This document shows, piece after piece, positions 21,127 to 30,299 of a stretch of 64,000 nucleotides of DNA. The translations under genes and the position numbers were made by a program. Under the pieces are notes generated by a model. That model did not search any database, was not told the DNA's origin, and saw only the letters and a program-made list of their open reading frames with translations. This stretch comes from Vulcanisaeta distributa JCM 11217 (GTDB lineage Archaea > Thermoproteota > Thermoprotei > Thermoproteales > Thermocladiaceae): the NCBI RefSeq assembly GCF_001316005.1, contig NZ_BBBJ01000010.1:17652-81651 (forward strand), in the 5' to 3' direction. Position 1 is the first letter of the stretch. Every line of letters starts with the position of its first letter.

Positions 21127-22257
21127 ATGGAGTTGACATGGATTGATAAGGCGGTTGAGGACATTAGGTCATTGCCCATTGGGTGCGCGGTCGCGGCAAT
21201 ATCGGGTGGTGTTGATAGTACTACGGCAGCGGTCCTGATCAGGAGGCAATCGGTGATAGACTTAGGGCCGTATTCATAGATACGGGCTTCATGAGGCTTA
21301 ACGAGCCGGCGCACGTTAGGGAGTTGCTTAGGGATGTCCTTCCAATAGAGATTATTGATGCGCATGATAGGTTTTACCGTGAAATGCTTGGGCTCGGTGA
21401 TGCCGAGGAGAAGAGGATTAAGTTTAGGGAGGTTTTCTATGGAGTTCTCTCCGAGATTGCCAGGAGGTATGGCTGTGATTGGCTTGTCCAGGGTACAATA
21501 GCCCCCTGACTGGATTGAGACGAGGGGGGGTGGAATTAAGACGCAGCATAATGTGCTTGAGCAAATAGGCATAGACACCGCGTCTAAGTATGGCTTTAAA
21601 CTCCTCGAGCCACTTAAGGAGCTTTATAAGGACCAGGTCAGGGAATTAGCCAGGGCGCTTGGTGTGCCGGCTGAAATAATTAGTAGGCAGCCATTCCCAG
21701 GGCCTGGACTTAGCATTAGGGCTGTGGGTGAGTTAACGCTTGAGAAGCTTGACGTTGTCAGGAGGGCTACGGAAATCGTTGAGAGTAAGTTGGAGGGCAT
21801 GGGTTTGAGTCAGTGGTTTGCGGCTGCGTGGGAGTATGACTTGGCATATAGTGAGGATCTCTCAAGGATGATTAATGGATTTGGCGGTTTAAACGCCTAC
21901 CTATTCAGGGTTAGGGCTACGGGTGTTAAGGGCGATTCCAGGTCCTATGGAAATATAGCGCTGGTTAGGGGGGGCGACCCAGGTGATTGGGGCTTGATCT
22001 ACGACCTATATAGGTACCTGGGTACGTCTCGCGAGGTCACCCACGTGGTCTATGAATTAATGGGGGGGAGGGGGGGTTCCGGTAAGTACTTCGTCTCAAT
22101 AAGGGCTGTGCTCACCGAGGACTTCATGACGGCTGACGTGCCCCCCCGGATACCGCGAGACACGCTTATGGAGGTTGCACAGGAAATACTGAATAATGAT
22201 GATAGGGTTGCCGCGGTTGGTTATGACGTGACGCCGAAGCCCCCCGGCCACGATTGA
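21127..22257 (+). CDS. guaAb: GMP synthetase, ATP-pyrophosphatase/synthase subunit
   Basis: N-type ATP pyrophosphatase that adenylates XMP and aminates it using ammonia from GuaAa. P-loop AAISGGVDSTTAAVLIRR near residue 25; C-terminal dimerisation domain with SRQPFPGPGLSIRAVGE. The frame breaks near 21249 (GG for GGG in RRAIGDRLRAVFID) and 21501-21505 (C5 for C4 in IAPDWIE). TRGGGIKTQHN holds a seven-base run and reads better with one Gly fewer. It ends in the conserved dimerisation tail. Confidence 0.92.
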
Positions 22258-22268
22258 GTATGAGTGAT

Positions 22269-22842
22269 TTAACGGAGGAGTCTCGTTAATTTAGTAACGA
22301 AGTCATCACCAAAATATTCGCTAAGTCTCAAATTCCTAATTACGGATTCAGGGTCTGAGCCCTGGGCCTGGTTCCTAACCACCTCACCAACCTCCCATGG
22401 GAATAAAACCCACTTATCCGTGACGCCGACGTAGTAATCAGGCTTAACCCTTGACCAGGCTTAACGTAGAGGGTTGCCACCCTAACCTCCCTGGCACCAT
22501 AAAACCTAGTTAGATCCCGGGCGTGGCTAGGGTCTTACCCGTATCTGCCACATCATCCACAACTAAAACGTTCCTACCCCTTAAATCACGTATTATTGGG
22601 TAGGTGACGACGGGTTCCTCACCCTGGCCGATCCTCGTACCATAACTCACAAGCCCAAGCACCACCAAGTCATCAATGCCGAGGAAGTCAGAGACTAACT
22701 TACCCACTATATAGCCACCCCTTAATATCGCAATTATTGAGTCAGGCCTATAACCCGATTCCTTAACCATCAACGACAAGTCCAGCGTCAAGTCAACAAG
22801 CCTCTGCCAATTAAGGACTAAAAACTCCATTAACCAACTCAA
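22269..22842 (-). CDS. Purine-type phosphoribosyltransferase
   Basis: About 190 residues. PRPP-binding motif VLVVDDVADTGKTLATA near residue 94, preceded by the RGGYIVGKLVSDFLG loop, as in archaeal Gpt/Xpt/hypoxanthine phosphoribosyltransferases. The frame breaks just after the PRPP motif (one base missing near 22520) and again near 22462 (CCTGG for CCCTGG), after which YYVGVTDKWVLFPWE provides the base-binding hood with its conserved D-x-W. It converges on guaAb and probably salvages guanine, xanthine or hypoxanthine. Confidence 0.82.
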
Positions 22843-22934
22843 TTAAACAATAATGTTAAAAGGCTTTCCTCAGTTAGTTGCTGATCTTTACCACAAGCAA
22901 TTAAATAATAATTGAGATCAAGAATTTTGCCCCC

Positions 22935-23006
22935 TGCATGACCCACACCATTGGGTCCCGCGGCCCGGTTTTGCCGGGTCGTGGGTGGCCCAATGGTGTG
23001 AATGCA
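22935..23006 (+). ncRNA. Long perfect hairpin, candidate structured RNA
   Basis: CACACCATTGGG (22944-22955) is exactly complementary to CCCAATGGTGTG (22989-23000). Inside, CCCGCGGCCCGG pairs over 12 positions with CCGGGTCGTGGG, using two G-U wobbles around a TTTTG loop. TGCAT and ATGCA extend the base. The wobbles suggest RNA-level pairing. A T-rich tract follows at 23021-23027 on the plus strand. It lies in a gap between convergent or unrelated genes. No tRNA, C/D or SRP features were recognised. Confidence 0.5.
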
Positions 23007-23122
23007 AGGCAGGTATGGGCTTTTTCTCTACTGTATTTGTCTCTTAGTTATTTATATTAATTATCCCTGGCCTATTGTCTATATTATCTATAAATTATCT
23101 TTAGATTATCCATGAGATACTT

Positions 23123-23419
23123 ATGTATGTTCGTGATCTCTTTTTATTTTACTTTTTATTTGGGATAGAAAATAATTTAAGCCTATCTGGAATAGAAAAT
23201 AATGTGAAGAAGTCCCTTAGGTGCCTTGGCACGGAATTGGATAAATTCCTTGATTGCGCATTTAGGGCTGTCATTGAGGCTAAGCTTGGTCTCGTGGATA
23301 AGGACGAGGCGCTAGACGCGCTTTGGGAGTACCTCGTGAACATAGATTATGAAGTAAAGATTCTCGAAAGGAGGATCGGCATAAGCGATAACGTGAAGAA
23401 GGAAGCCAATAGTGGCTAG
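23123..23419 (+). CDS. Hypothetical helical protein
   Basis: Up to 98 residues. The first 25 are repetitive (two copies of GIENN from a direct DNA repeat near 23160-23205), so translation may begin at the GTG at 23202 (VKKSLRCLGTELDKFLD). The rest is charged and helical and contains KLGLVDKDEALDALWEYLVNIDYEV. No known domain was recognised. It stands alone between the hairpin RNA candidate and the exported-protein pair. Confidence 0.45.
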   Translation: MYVRDLFLFYFLFGIENNLSLSGIENNVKKSLRCLGTELDKFLDCAFRAVIEAKLGLVDKDEALDALWEYLVNIDYEVKILERRIGISDNVKKEANSG

Positions 23420-23573
23420 GCGTATTCAAATCAATGCTCTCAATCATCGAATACCTCGCCTAAGGAGTACGTTAATGAGCGGGTATTCATAAACCGTAAA
23501 GCCTACTCAACCTCATTCGACTCACTTTTTATGAACACCCGAAGTAAAAAAGTCTGCATATTTATTACTCTTG

Positions 23574-24457
23574 ATGGGTATGGGTTCTAGATCAGGGCTT
23601 TTGCTTATTATTGCCGTGTTCGTAGTCGCCATTGCCGTCATCTCATTCGTGGTTAGGTACTTCCTCATACCCAGGCACTTCCTCCCATCGTATGTAATGC
23701 CTAAGGCCATTGATTACGGCTTCCTCTATTGCAACAATCACTTCATAGTTATTCCTGGAAATTCAATGGTTATCCTCCGTTATCACGTTCATGGTAATGT
23801 AACCATTAATGGCGTAGTCATCTACATGGCTTTCCCAGCCGACTTAATTAATGCATCCTTAAATGCCTTCTCGAGACTGCCAAATCCGAGTGATGCCATG
23901 ATGCTTGGTGTCTATGTTAATGGCAAGTTAATTGCCGTGAATAATGACTCGTCGCCAATCCTTGGTTTAAAGACTTCTGTGAGTATACCATACCATTACG
24001 GTAATGAGACCGTGACCTTCTGGCAACTACTGAGCCTTAGGAATGAAACATACGCCCTAGTTGAGTACACAAGCTATGGAATCGCCTCCCAACAATCAAC
24101 CTAACGCCAAGTGATAACTTAACGGTCATCATCTACTCAGCAGTACCCTACGCACTACCCTCGTGTGCTATGACCAACGAGAGTTCTGAGGTTGGGTTAA
24201 TGGTTAATAATGACTGGATTGGGTTGATCGGCGTTTACGGCGTGTCCAACGCCACACCAACGGCTAAGCAGCTCTACGTGGAGGGTAGGTACATAACAGA
24301 GGTGCCCATAATCTACGTAATAAACGTTACAGGCCCAATAAGCCAATTACCGCAGGAACTAACACCAGGACTACTCACCAATGCAAGGCCACTCGCCATT
24401 GGGTACGCGCCATCATTCGCAATCGGACAAACACTACCACCAACAGGCAATGGGTGA
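23574..24457 (+). CDS. Membrane-anchored exported protein
   Basis: About 295 residues. N-terminal hydrophobic anchor LLLIIAVFVVAIAVISFVV at residues 8-26, then an extracellular beta-rich region with sequons (NVTIN, NASLN, NETVT, NETYA). The frame breaks near 24088 (CCC for CCCC: IASPTINLTPSDN). It ends with LPPTGNG and its stop overlaps the next ATG, so the two exported proteins are translationally linked. No family recognised; a pilus- or S-layer-associated role is only a guess. Confidence 0.55.
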
Positions 24458-26240
24458 TGGACATGGTGAGCAAGCTCATTATGGGCCCAGGAATAAGGTG
24501 GTTGGTTGTGATGGTTCTGGCGTTCTCGGTATTATCGGTCTTGTTGGTTGCGTTCATCGCCTTTAGCCAACAGCCTAGGGCTGGCTTGAGGCCATTCATG
24601 GTGATTAATAGGACTGATTATCAGGTGGATTACTACGGATTATCCGTTGGTGAACCGACGATAGTGATTAGGGGGTGTGTATGATGGTTCGCCTGTACCA
24701 ATAACCGTTAGTCTCTTCGCCATCACGCCCGGCAAGCTATACGTCGTTGGCTATTACTACGGTAATGGCGCCGTGTCAATAAACCTCACGGGTAGCCTAA
24801 TCACTCACGTGGCCAATAGGTGGCTTAGCAGGTATGGTGAGGCCCTATGGCCGTCATTAATAGCCTTCATAACGTATACCTCAGGCAATAAGTCGTGGAC
24901 TGTAATCACGGCAATCCCTACGACCCATCTTGGGTAGTCACGAGGAAGCCCGTATCAATTGCGGTCGCGACTAAGCTCGATAAGGTCAAGCCGGCAATAC
25001 TTAAACCGGTTACGTCACGTACGAGCAGTGACGCCATAAATAACGCATCTAAGGTGGAGCCCGCGGTGATTACTGGCAGTGGTAGGGGGGGGAGCTACTT
25101 CGGTTATTTATACGTTGGTAATTGCTTGGGAAACGGCGAAATCAATAATGTGGCTAATCAAATACCCACTGACACAGCTGCAGCGTACTGGGTGCCTAAG
25201 CAGTGCAACGAGCTTGAGGGACCAATACCGCTGATGTTCGTTGGCTGGGGCCAGAACGCGATACGAAGCAGCATATCCGCCATTGATCTTGATTTCGCTG
25301 GCACTGCGCAAAAGGGTTCTGGGCTTTACGGCATTATCGACTTATCGTACCCCCCCGATACATCATCCCTAACGTCGCAATTATTGCTCGTAGGCCCAAC
25401 AATAACATTTAACAATAACTACTATTTAGAAGGCGAATATGCATCCTTTGTTGGTGGTTATGTAAACAATGAGGGAGGGGGGGTTGGAGTTGTTGTCGTT
25501 GAGCATGGTTCATCAACGAGCTCAACACTGTCGGGGGGGACGGACTTGACATACACAACCCCCCCAGGCCAGGGCTTCGTCTATCTAGGACTCTACGGCA
25601 ATATTTCCTATGTATCCTTTGAGGAGTACGTGCATGGCCGGCCGTTAAACGACTGGGCCAATGGAACGCTACCACTATCAATCTCCCCAAGTGAGATCTC
25701 CGGTAACGTGCTTTTCGTATATCCAGGCCTTGACACTGGTAATGGACCTATCACGGGGGGGATGTTCACGGCAGTACTGTATGACTATAAAATAACTGGT
25801 CAATTACCAATAAGCCTATTGGACGGATACTCATACCCAGTAAACCACCAATGCAGTAATGCACCGCCGGCGACGCAAACCGGTTCGAATCAGATATCCT
25901 ACATCTTAAGCACCGTGACTAATACCTACTCGCCTAGCCCCATTGGGTGGGGGGGCTTCCTGACGGGTTCCCTAGTAACTGGAACATTCCCTACTGATTT
26001 ACCTTGGCGGTTACAAATGACTGGCGGTCCAGCAATTTTAGGTGTTTTCATACTCACCAACTTATACTACAATCAATTCGCGCTGCAAGCCACCGTAGTC
26101 ATCAATTATTACGTCTCCCCACCAATTCGTTCTACGTCACGTTCCTAGGCACGCAGCAAGCCTCCAATGCCCAGGGCTTCCACTTAATGGGCATGATAAT
26201 AAACAAGACCAATTACTACTTAGGCATTCAGAGTTGCTAA
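24457..26240 (+). CDS. Large membrane-anchored exported protein
   Basis: About 590 residues. Hydrophobic anchor WLVVMVLAFSVLSVLLVAFIAF near residues 15-36, then a long Gly/Ser/Thr/Asn/Tyr-rich ectodomain. Similar in style to the preceding protein, with SGNVLFVYPGLDTGNGPI and repeated beta-strand patterns. The frame breaks at 24672-24676 (G5 for G4), about 24926 (CCC for CCCC) and about 26131 (AA for AAA); the corrected end is GMIINKTNYYLGIQSC. Probably a surface or appendage protein co-expressed with its upstream neighbour. Not recognised. Confidence 0.55.
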
Positions 26241-26246
26241 GGCTAA

Positions 26247-26330
26247 TCACTGGCAGGGTTAGTCGCCAAGACCTGTGAAGTACTCGGAAAAATGCTTAAT
26301 GAGGCGATGAGTGAGGGCAAAGGCAATTAG
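26247..26330 (+). pseudogene. Short fragment related to the protein tail at the window start
   Basis: A 27-codon open stretch contains KTCEVLGKMLNEAMSEGK and stops at 26328-26330. It resembles KVCEVLKRMHDEVIREGN at positions 27-83. There is no start codon or upstream coding sequence in this frame, so it looks like a decayed 3' end. Confidence 0.3.
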
Positions 26331-26627
26331 GACTCAAACCATTAAAAAGATTTCAATAGAATATTGAAAGAGCAGGAGATTACAGAAGGGCCTCCTTTAA
26401 GCGACTACACGGTTATGTTCGTGCAGTAATTAATTTCTTATGATGAAGCAACTAATAATTCTTAGATTGCAAATACGTGAGCCATGTAATTGCTCAGTCT
26501 CGCCCTCACGTTCAAAATCGGTGCTAGTTGCATGTGGTGTTGATTAGGGAATTTCTTAATTTAGCAGGTATACCTTTTAAATCATGGTTCCTTAATTGTT
26601 ACTGATTGGCATTGATGATTATGATGT

Positions 26628-26724
26628 GCGGGGGGGTGGGGGGGGTTAAACCCGATGACGTGTGGTGGACCGCCTGAGTGATGATGATACGCCGGCACCG
26701 ATGGGGGGGACCAGCCCACCCCGC
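26628..26724 (+). ncRNA. Candidate box C/D-like sRNA inside a long closing stem
   Basis: GCGGGGTGGG (if the G7 and G8 runs at 26630-26645 are really four) pairs perfectly with CCCACCCCGC at 26715-26724. Inside the stem lie a C-like box (CGATGACG at 26653), a D' CTGA (26674-26677), a C' GTGATGA right after it (26678-26684) and a D-like CCGATG (26698-26703). Guides of about 12-13 nt sit between them. The internal C'/D' arrangement with a one-base spacer is typical of archaeal C/D sRNAs. The external stem is unusual. Targets were not identified. Confidence 0.42.
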
Positions 26725-26774
26725 TGTTTATGCTTTATACCTAAAACTTAATTAAGTTTCTCCTAAAGGGAAAA

Positions 26775-27000
26775 TCACCGACACGGCAAATATGGCGCAT
26801 TCCTTAGGTACCAATTCCTAAGCTCCTCATGCTCAGGCAGCCAATAATGCTTGATGAGGGTTCTGTTCTCGCTTGGTGGTGCCCTATCCCGCAGGATATT
26901 CTCGATTAACTTCGGAACACCCTGCCAATTATCCAGGTCGTGAAGAACTTACGCGGTTCATAAAGCTTGAACTCACGGTTAAGAATTTGCTTAGCTGCGT
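26775..27000 (-). CDS. Unidentified small protein, frame disrupted
   Basis: Read on the minus strand, KDAAKQILNREFKLYEPRKFF (two frames) continues after one base shift near 26945 into DLDNWQGVPKLIENILRD, then PPSENRTLIKHYWLPEHEE and the end NAPYLPCR at 26775. The sequence is protein-like, with consistent codon use, but no family is recognised and no clear start is seen. It follows a small membrane-protein gene on the same strand and may be its operon partner or a decaying gene. Confidence 0.35.
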
Positions 27001-27002
27001 CT

Positions 27003-27351
27003 TTAATCTCCTAAACTCCTCAAAATCTCAATTAGAAACAACGTACCTACCACTAACAGAACAAACACACTAACCAAATAACGCTTAAGGTATGAAAGGA
27101 GTGAATCTCTAAACTCGGGATTGGCTTTAACCCTGGCGATAACCTTAATGATATCGCTCACCATTGTCAGCTCAATTTCAGGAACCTCCTCAGCGAACCT
27201 ACGCTTACTAGAGCGAATAATCGAAATAAAAATTAAGAGTCACGCCCAAATCCCTGGCTTTAACACGCTTCTGCTCCATCACGCAATTAATGACCCTAAC
27301 CCTAACATTACTAAGAATCCTCTTAAGGTCATAAAGCCCACAAGTAACCAT
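27003..27351 (-). CDS. Small protein with C-terminal membrane segment
   Basis: ATG at 27351 gives MVTCGLYDLKRILSNVRVRV, then after one frame shift near 27225 continues as FISIIRSSKRRFAEEVPE, VSDIIKVIARVKANPEFRD and a hydrophobic C-terminus VSVFVLLVVGTLFLIEIL ending SLGD. About 117 residues; a tail-anchored topology is suggested. Not recognised. The 26.2-27.4 kb stretch is otherwise gene-poor. Confidence 0.4.
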
Positions 27352-27441
27352 ACCGTACAAGCTAATGCAGAATCCTATTCAAGTACTCTGTAACACGAAA
27401 ACAACGAACTGTAATGTGGTAAGGAAGTCTGAACGCTATTT

Positions 27442-27522
27442 TGGTGCGGCCGCCGGGATTTGAACCCGGGTTCTGCGGCTCGGGGGGGGCCGCCATCCTA
27501 GACCAGTCTAGACCACGGCCGC
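27442..27522 (-). tRNA. tRNA-Gly, probably anticodon CCC, with encoded CCA
   Basis: Acceptor arms GCGGCCG and CGGCCGC pair perfectly. The T arm reads CCGGGTTCAAATCCCGG, A is the discriminator, and CCA is encoded. The anticodon stem GCGGC/GCCGC encloses nine bases because of a C8 run (27482-27489); a seven-base loop, with anticodon CCC, needs six. The acceptor and T arms resemble archaeal tRNA-Gly. Because of the run-length error the anticodon call is tentative. Confidence 0.85.
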
Positions 27523-27606
27523 TGTGGGATTTACTTGTTTTGGAAATTTAAGTTTTCTCGGTTTTACCCCATGGCTATCGATTTGGGAATCAATAATAGC
27601 TGTTAA

Positions 27607-29145
27607 TTACCCTATTGCATGCCTTATTTGCGCCATCTCAACCATGTACCTGGCCGTATCCTCCTCCTTACCTTCAATCAATGAGTTAATGAGTAATTGA
27701 GCCAATAATTCATGCTTTTTACCTTCATAATCCCTAGGCCCTGTCTTTATGCCCATGTCCTCGAGCGCCTTAATGTCTCTCCTCACGGCATTAATTACCT
27801 CATTATCAACTCCAAAGACATCGCTAAACCTGGCCATTAAGTCAACGCACTCATGGCATATGTAATTAGCGGCTCTGTTTAGGTCGTGCACCAGGTTTAC
27901 GTAGGTCTCCCTCAGCGTTGCGTACTCCCCCTCACTAAGCTCATTAATGACTGATGCGCCGAGTATCTCGGGTGGTATGCCCAATGAGTATAGCGCGGCC
28001 ACGAAGGTTATGGCGCGGGGGGGCAGCACGATACCCCTGAAGCCCCTACTATAGCCGAATAGGCCTATGTGTAGTTTCCTGGCCCTCCTCCTGGGCACGT
28101 AGTTTGAAACCCTATTTATGACGCTTGCCAAGCCCTCGATCTCCCTTTGGTAATTGACTACGTACTTATTGATTATGGTAATGAGAGTATCATGGTCAGG
28201 GATGGCGCAGTCATTGCTTGGCGCCCTATTGTTTAGCTTCGAAATGGCGTTAATAACCTCACCCTCTGGGTAATCATACCTAAACGCTGACTGCACAGTG
28301 AACGTGTGCACGCATGGGTACTCCCTAATGACGTTGTCCACATTATACGGCGTTAGGTGACCCCTAAATGGTGTGGGTCCAACACCAATTATTGGGTAAA
28401 TCCCAAGCCCAAGCTCCTTACCCAAGTACAACGCCTTGCTAAGGGCTATCTTAGCCATGAGGACTGCGGGTACTAAGCCGTAGTTCATTGCTGGGTCTGA
28501 CCTGGCTATGAAGATCCTGAGGTAACTCGGCCTAACCGCTTTCCAATAACCAATGATTATCTTATCAATACTAAGCATTGAGTTCAAGTCCTCTATGAGC
28601 GGTATCACGTCTATTGTACTCGGCTTAACGCTGCCCAGGACGTCCATGACCTTGACGCTGGGAAGTAACTCAATGAAGGCCTTGCCGGAGACTACCTTCT
28701 CATAGTACCTATACGTAAATATGAGCTCCTCAGCCCTCGAGGTCAATGGAAGTATTACTTGGAATACCCCATTAATGTCGTCAGTGCCGTAGAATTCCCT
28801 AGCCACGTCATAGGCCGTGGGTATTAACTCAAGAGCCTGCGAGAATAACTTCCTCTCGGCCGTCTCAGCCCAAGGATTAGGTAGTCTGAGTGTTAGGTAT
28901 ACGTCTCTACCAATAACGCGCTCCCTGAAGAAGTCCGGGTATCTACTGAGTAGTTTTCTGACCACGTAGATGTCCACGTCTTTACCCTCGAAGTCCCACA
29001 TGACCTCATGACAGCCATATAGGCTGTAGGCCAGGTAGGCTTCGTGAACCTCATCATCGCCCTGGATTATGCTATCCCTAGCCCAGCCAGGCACCCTGGC
29101 GTTGTCTGGGTGTTGCGTGCACATGCTCCTTGGAATGCGGTTCAT
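27607..29145 (-). CDS. ppcA: Archaeal-type phosphoenolpyruvate carboxylase
   Basis: Carboxylates PEP to oxaloacetate, feeding citrate, aspartate and the dicarboxylate branch of autotrophic CO2 fixation. Intact at 512 residues, the normal size of the short archaeal enzyme (bacterial ones are about 900). Archaeal landmarks: MCTQHPDNARVPGW near the start, YGCHEVMWDFEGKDVD near residue 43, GYSRGFRGIVLPRAI (seen with an extra P from a seven-base run) and the C-terminal MAQIRHAIG. It stands between tRNA-Gly and pheA, with an AT-rich TATA-like region near 29190. Confidence 0.95.
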   Translation of the reverse strand: MNRIPRSMCTQHPDNARVPGWARDSIIQGDDEVHEAYLAYSLYGCHEVMWDFEGKDVDIYVVRKLLSRYPDFFRERVIGRDVYLTLRLPNPWAETAERKLFSQALELIPTAYDVAREFYGTDDINGVFQVILPLTSRAEELIFTYRYYEKVVSGKAFIELLPSVKVMDVLGSVKPSTIDVIPLIEDLNSMLSIDKIIIGYWKAVRPSYLRIFIARSDPAMNYGLVPAVLMAKIALSKALYLGKELGLGIYPIIGVGPTPFRGHLTPYNVDNVIREYPCVHTFTVQSAFRYDYPEGEVINAISKLNNRAPSNDCAIPDHDTLITIINKYVVNYQREIEGLASVINRVSNYVPRRRARKLHIGLFGYSRGFRGIVLPPRAITFVAALYSLGIPPEILGASVINELSEGEYATLRETYVNLVHDLNRAANYICHECVDLMARFSDVFGVDNEVINAVRRDIKALEDMGIKTGPRDYEGKKHELLAQLLINSLIEGKEEDTARYMVEMAQIRHAIG

Positions 29146-29228
29146 GGCTAAGTGGTTAATGGAGTGCTGCTTAATAAGCTATACTTATTTTATATAAATT
29201 CGTCGATTGAGTATATAGAATTAGCCAA

Positions 29229-30227
29229 TTAATGAATACGGGATACTGGGTAACTACCCAATAACTTCACGTAAACAGCAACCCTACCCAACTCATTAAA
29301 CGCTCCCGAGCACTCCTCATTGGACAATTGGCACTCCGCTTCAAGCAGGAAGTCGTAACCCCAGGGACTACCCCCTATTAGGCCTTGAGTAGATCATTGA
29401 CAGGTTAATACCGAGTTCGGCAAAGGGCTTCAATGCGTTGTATAGGGAGCCCGGCCTATTGGGTACTGAGAATATCGCCAGCGTCCTATCCCCCCCAGAC
29501 CTATTCATGTGCCTAGTTATTATCAGGAACCTGGTATAGTTTGGGTTATCCTCAATGCCGCAAACCAGTGGTTTAAGCCCGTAGAGCTCAGCCCCCCCAA
29601 TCCTAGACGCAATCGCTGCCCTATGCCTATGTCCCTTAACTAGCCTTAGTGCCTCTGACGTTGATTGTGTGTAACTTATTGAGGCATTAAGCCTGGAAAT
29701 GAAGTTAAGTGCCTCATTAATCGCGTGTGGGTGTGAGTAAACCTCCTTGATCTCTCCCAATTCAACGCCATCATTAACCACTAAGCATAGGGTCACCCTG
29801 TAATCAATTGCGTAATTTACGTAGACCCCCCCCACCTAAGCAGTGCCTCCATGGACTCCCCCCCAACAACCCCCCCGCCTGGTTATTCTCAATGGTATAA
29901 CACCGAAGCCATAATCACCCTGATAAACACCCCCCCTAACCACATCACTTATGGACCTAAGTGGCGTGAGCATAGCCCCCCCACCGCCAAATAACTGAAT
30001 CGCAACCTCATGGGAATAACTGCCCTCAGGCCCTAGGTAGGCAACCCTATCATTATTAATCAGCAACTCATTCACGAACTTAAGGAGTAATGGTTCACGT
30101 ATTGATTGCACAAGCTCAGTAATCCTCACATTACCTCCATGCTTAATCAACAAATACCTCAACCTGTCCAGGTCCTCCTCAACCCTAATTATTGCGTCAA
30201 TTAGTTCTGAAATTCCTGGTTAACCAC
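29229..30227 (-). CDS. pheA: Prephenate dehydratase with C-terminal ACT domain
   Basis: Converts prephenate to phenylpyruvate. N-terminal helical extension (ELIDAIIRVEEDLDRL) faintly like AroQ chorismate mutase, then YLGPEGSYSHEVAIQLFG. After repair, VIPIENNQAGVVGESMEALL provides the catalytic motif, followed by the ACT domain with NRPGSLYNALKPFAELGINL and SRPNRGSPWGYDFLLE. Frame breaks: about 30211 (AA for AAA), about 29892 (one A short), C7 and C8 runs at 29827-29875, and 29372-29376 (C5 for C4). The GTG at 30227 lies 27 bp from a TATA box and becomes in-frame with one A restored. Phe feedback through ACT is known for the family. Confidence 0.88.
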
Positions 30228-30248
30228 GCAGTTGCCTATTGGCTATAC

Positions 30249-30265
30249 TTTATAAATATTACCAT
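30249..30265 (-). promoter_or_regulatory. Shared ATGGTAAT/TATA promoter element of pheA
   Basis: On the minus strand ATGGTAATATTTATAAA. The same 17 bases occur upstream of the glutamate synthase gene at 32579-32595. The TATA part is about 27 bp from the GTG at 30227. Confidence 0.6.
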
Positions 30266-30299
30266 GGCGTAAACTACTTATTATATTTTCAACCGGCAA

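Noticed and set aside
20451..22257. GMP synthetase split by error into two genes
   Set aside because: Each part has its own start and TATA box, and separate subunits are normal in archaea, so this split is real.
22935..23006. Transposon end or insertion-sequence terminal repeat
   Set aside because: No transposase gene or target-site duplication is seen, and the paired arms enclose only 33 bases with G-U pairs.
26241..27441. CRISPR array or integrated element beside the tRNA
   Set aside because: No regularly spaced repeats, no integrase-like protein and no duplicated tRNA end were found in this gene-poor stretch.
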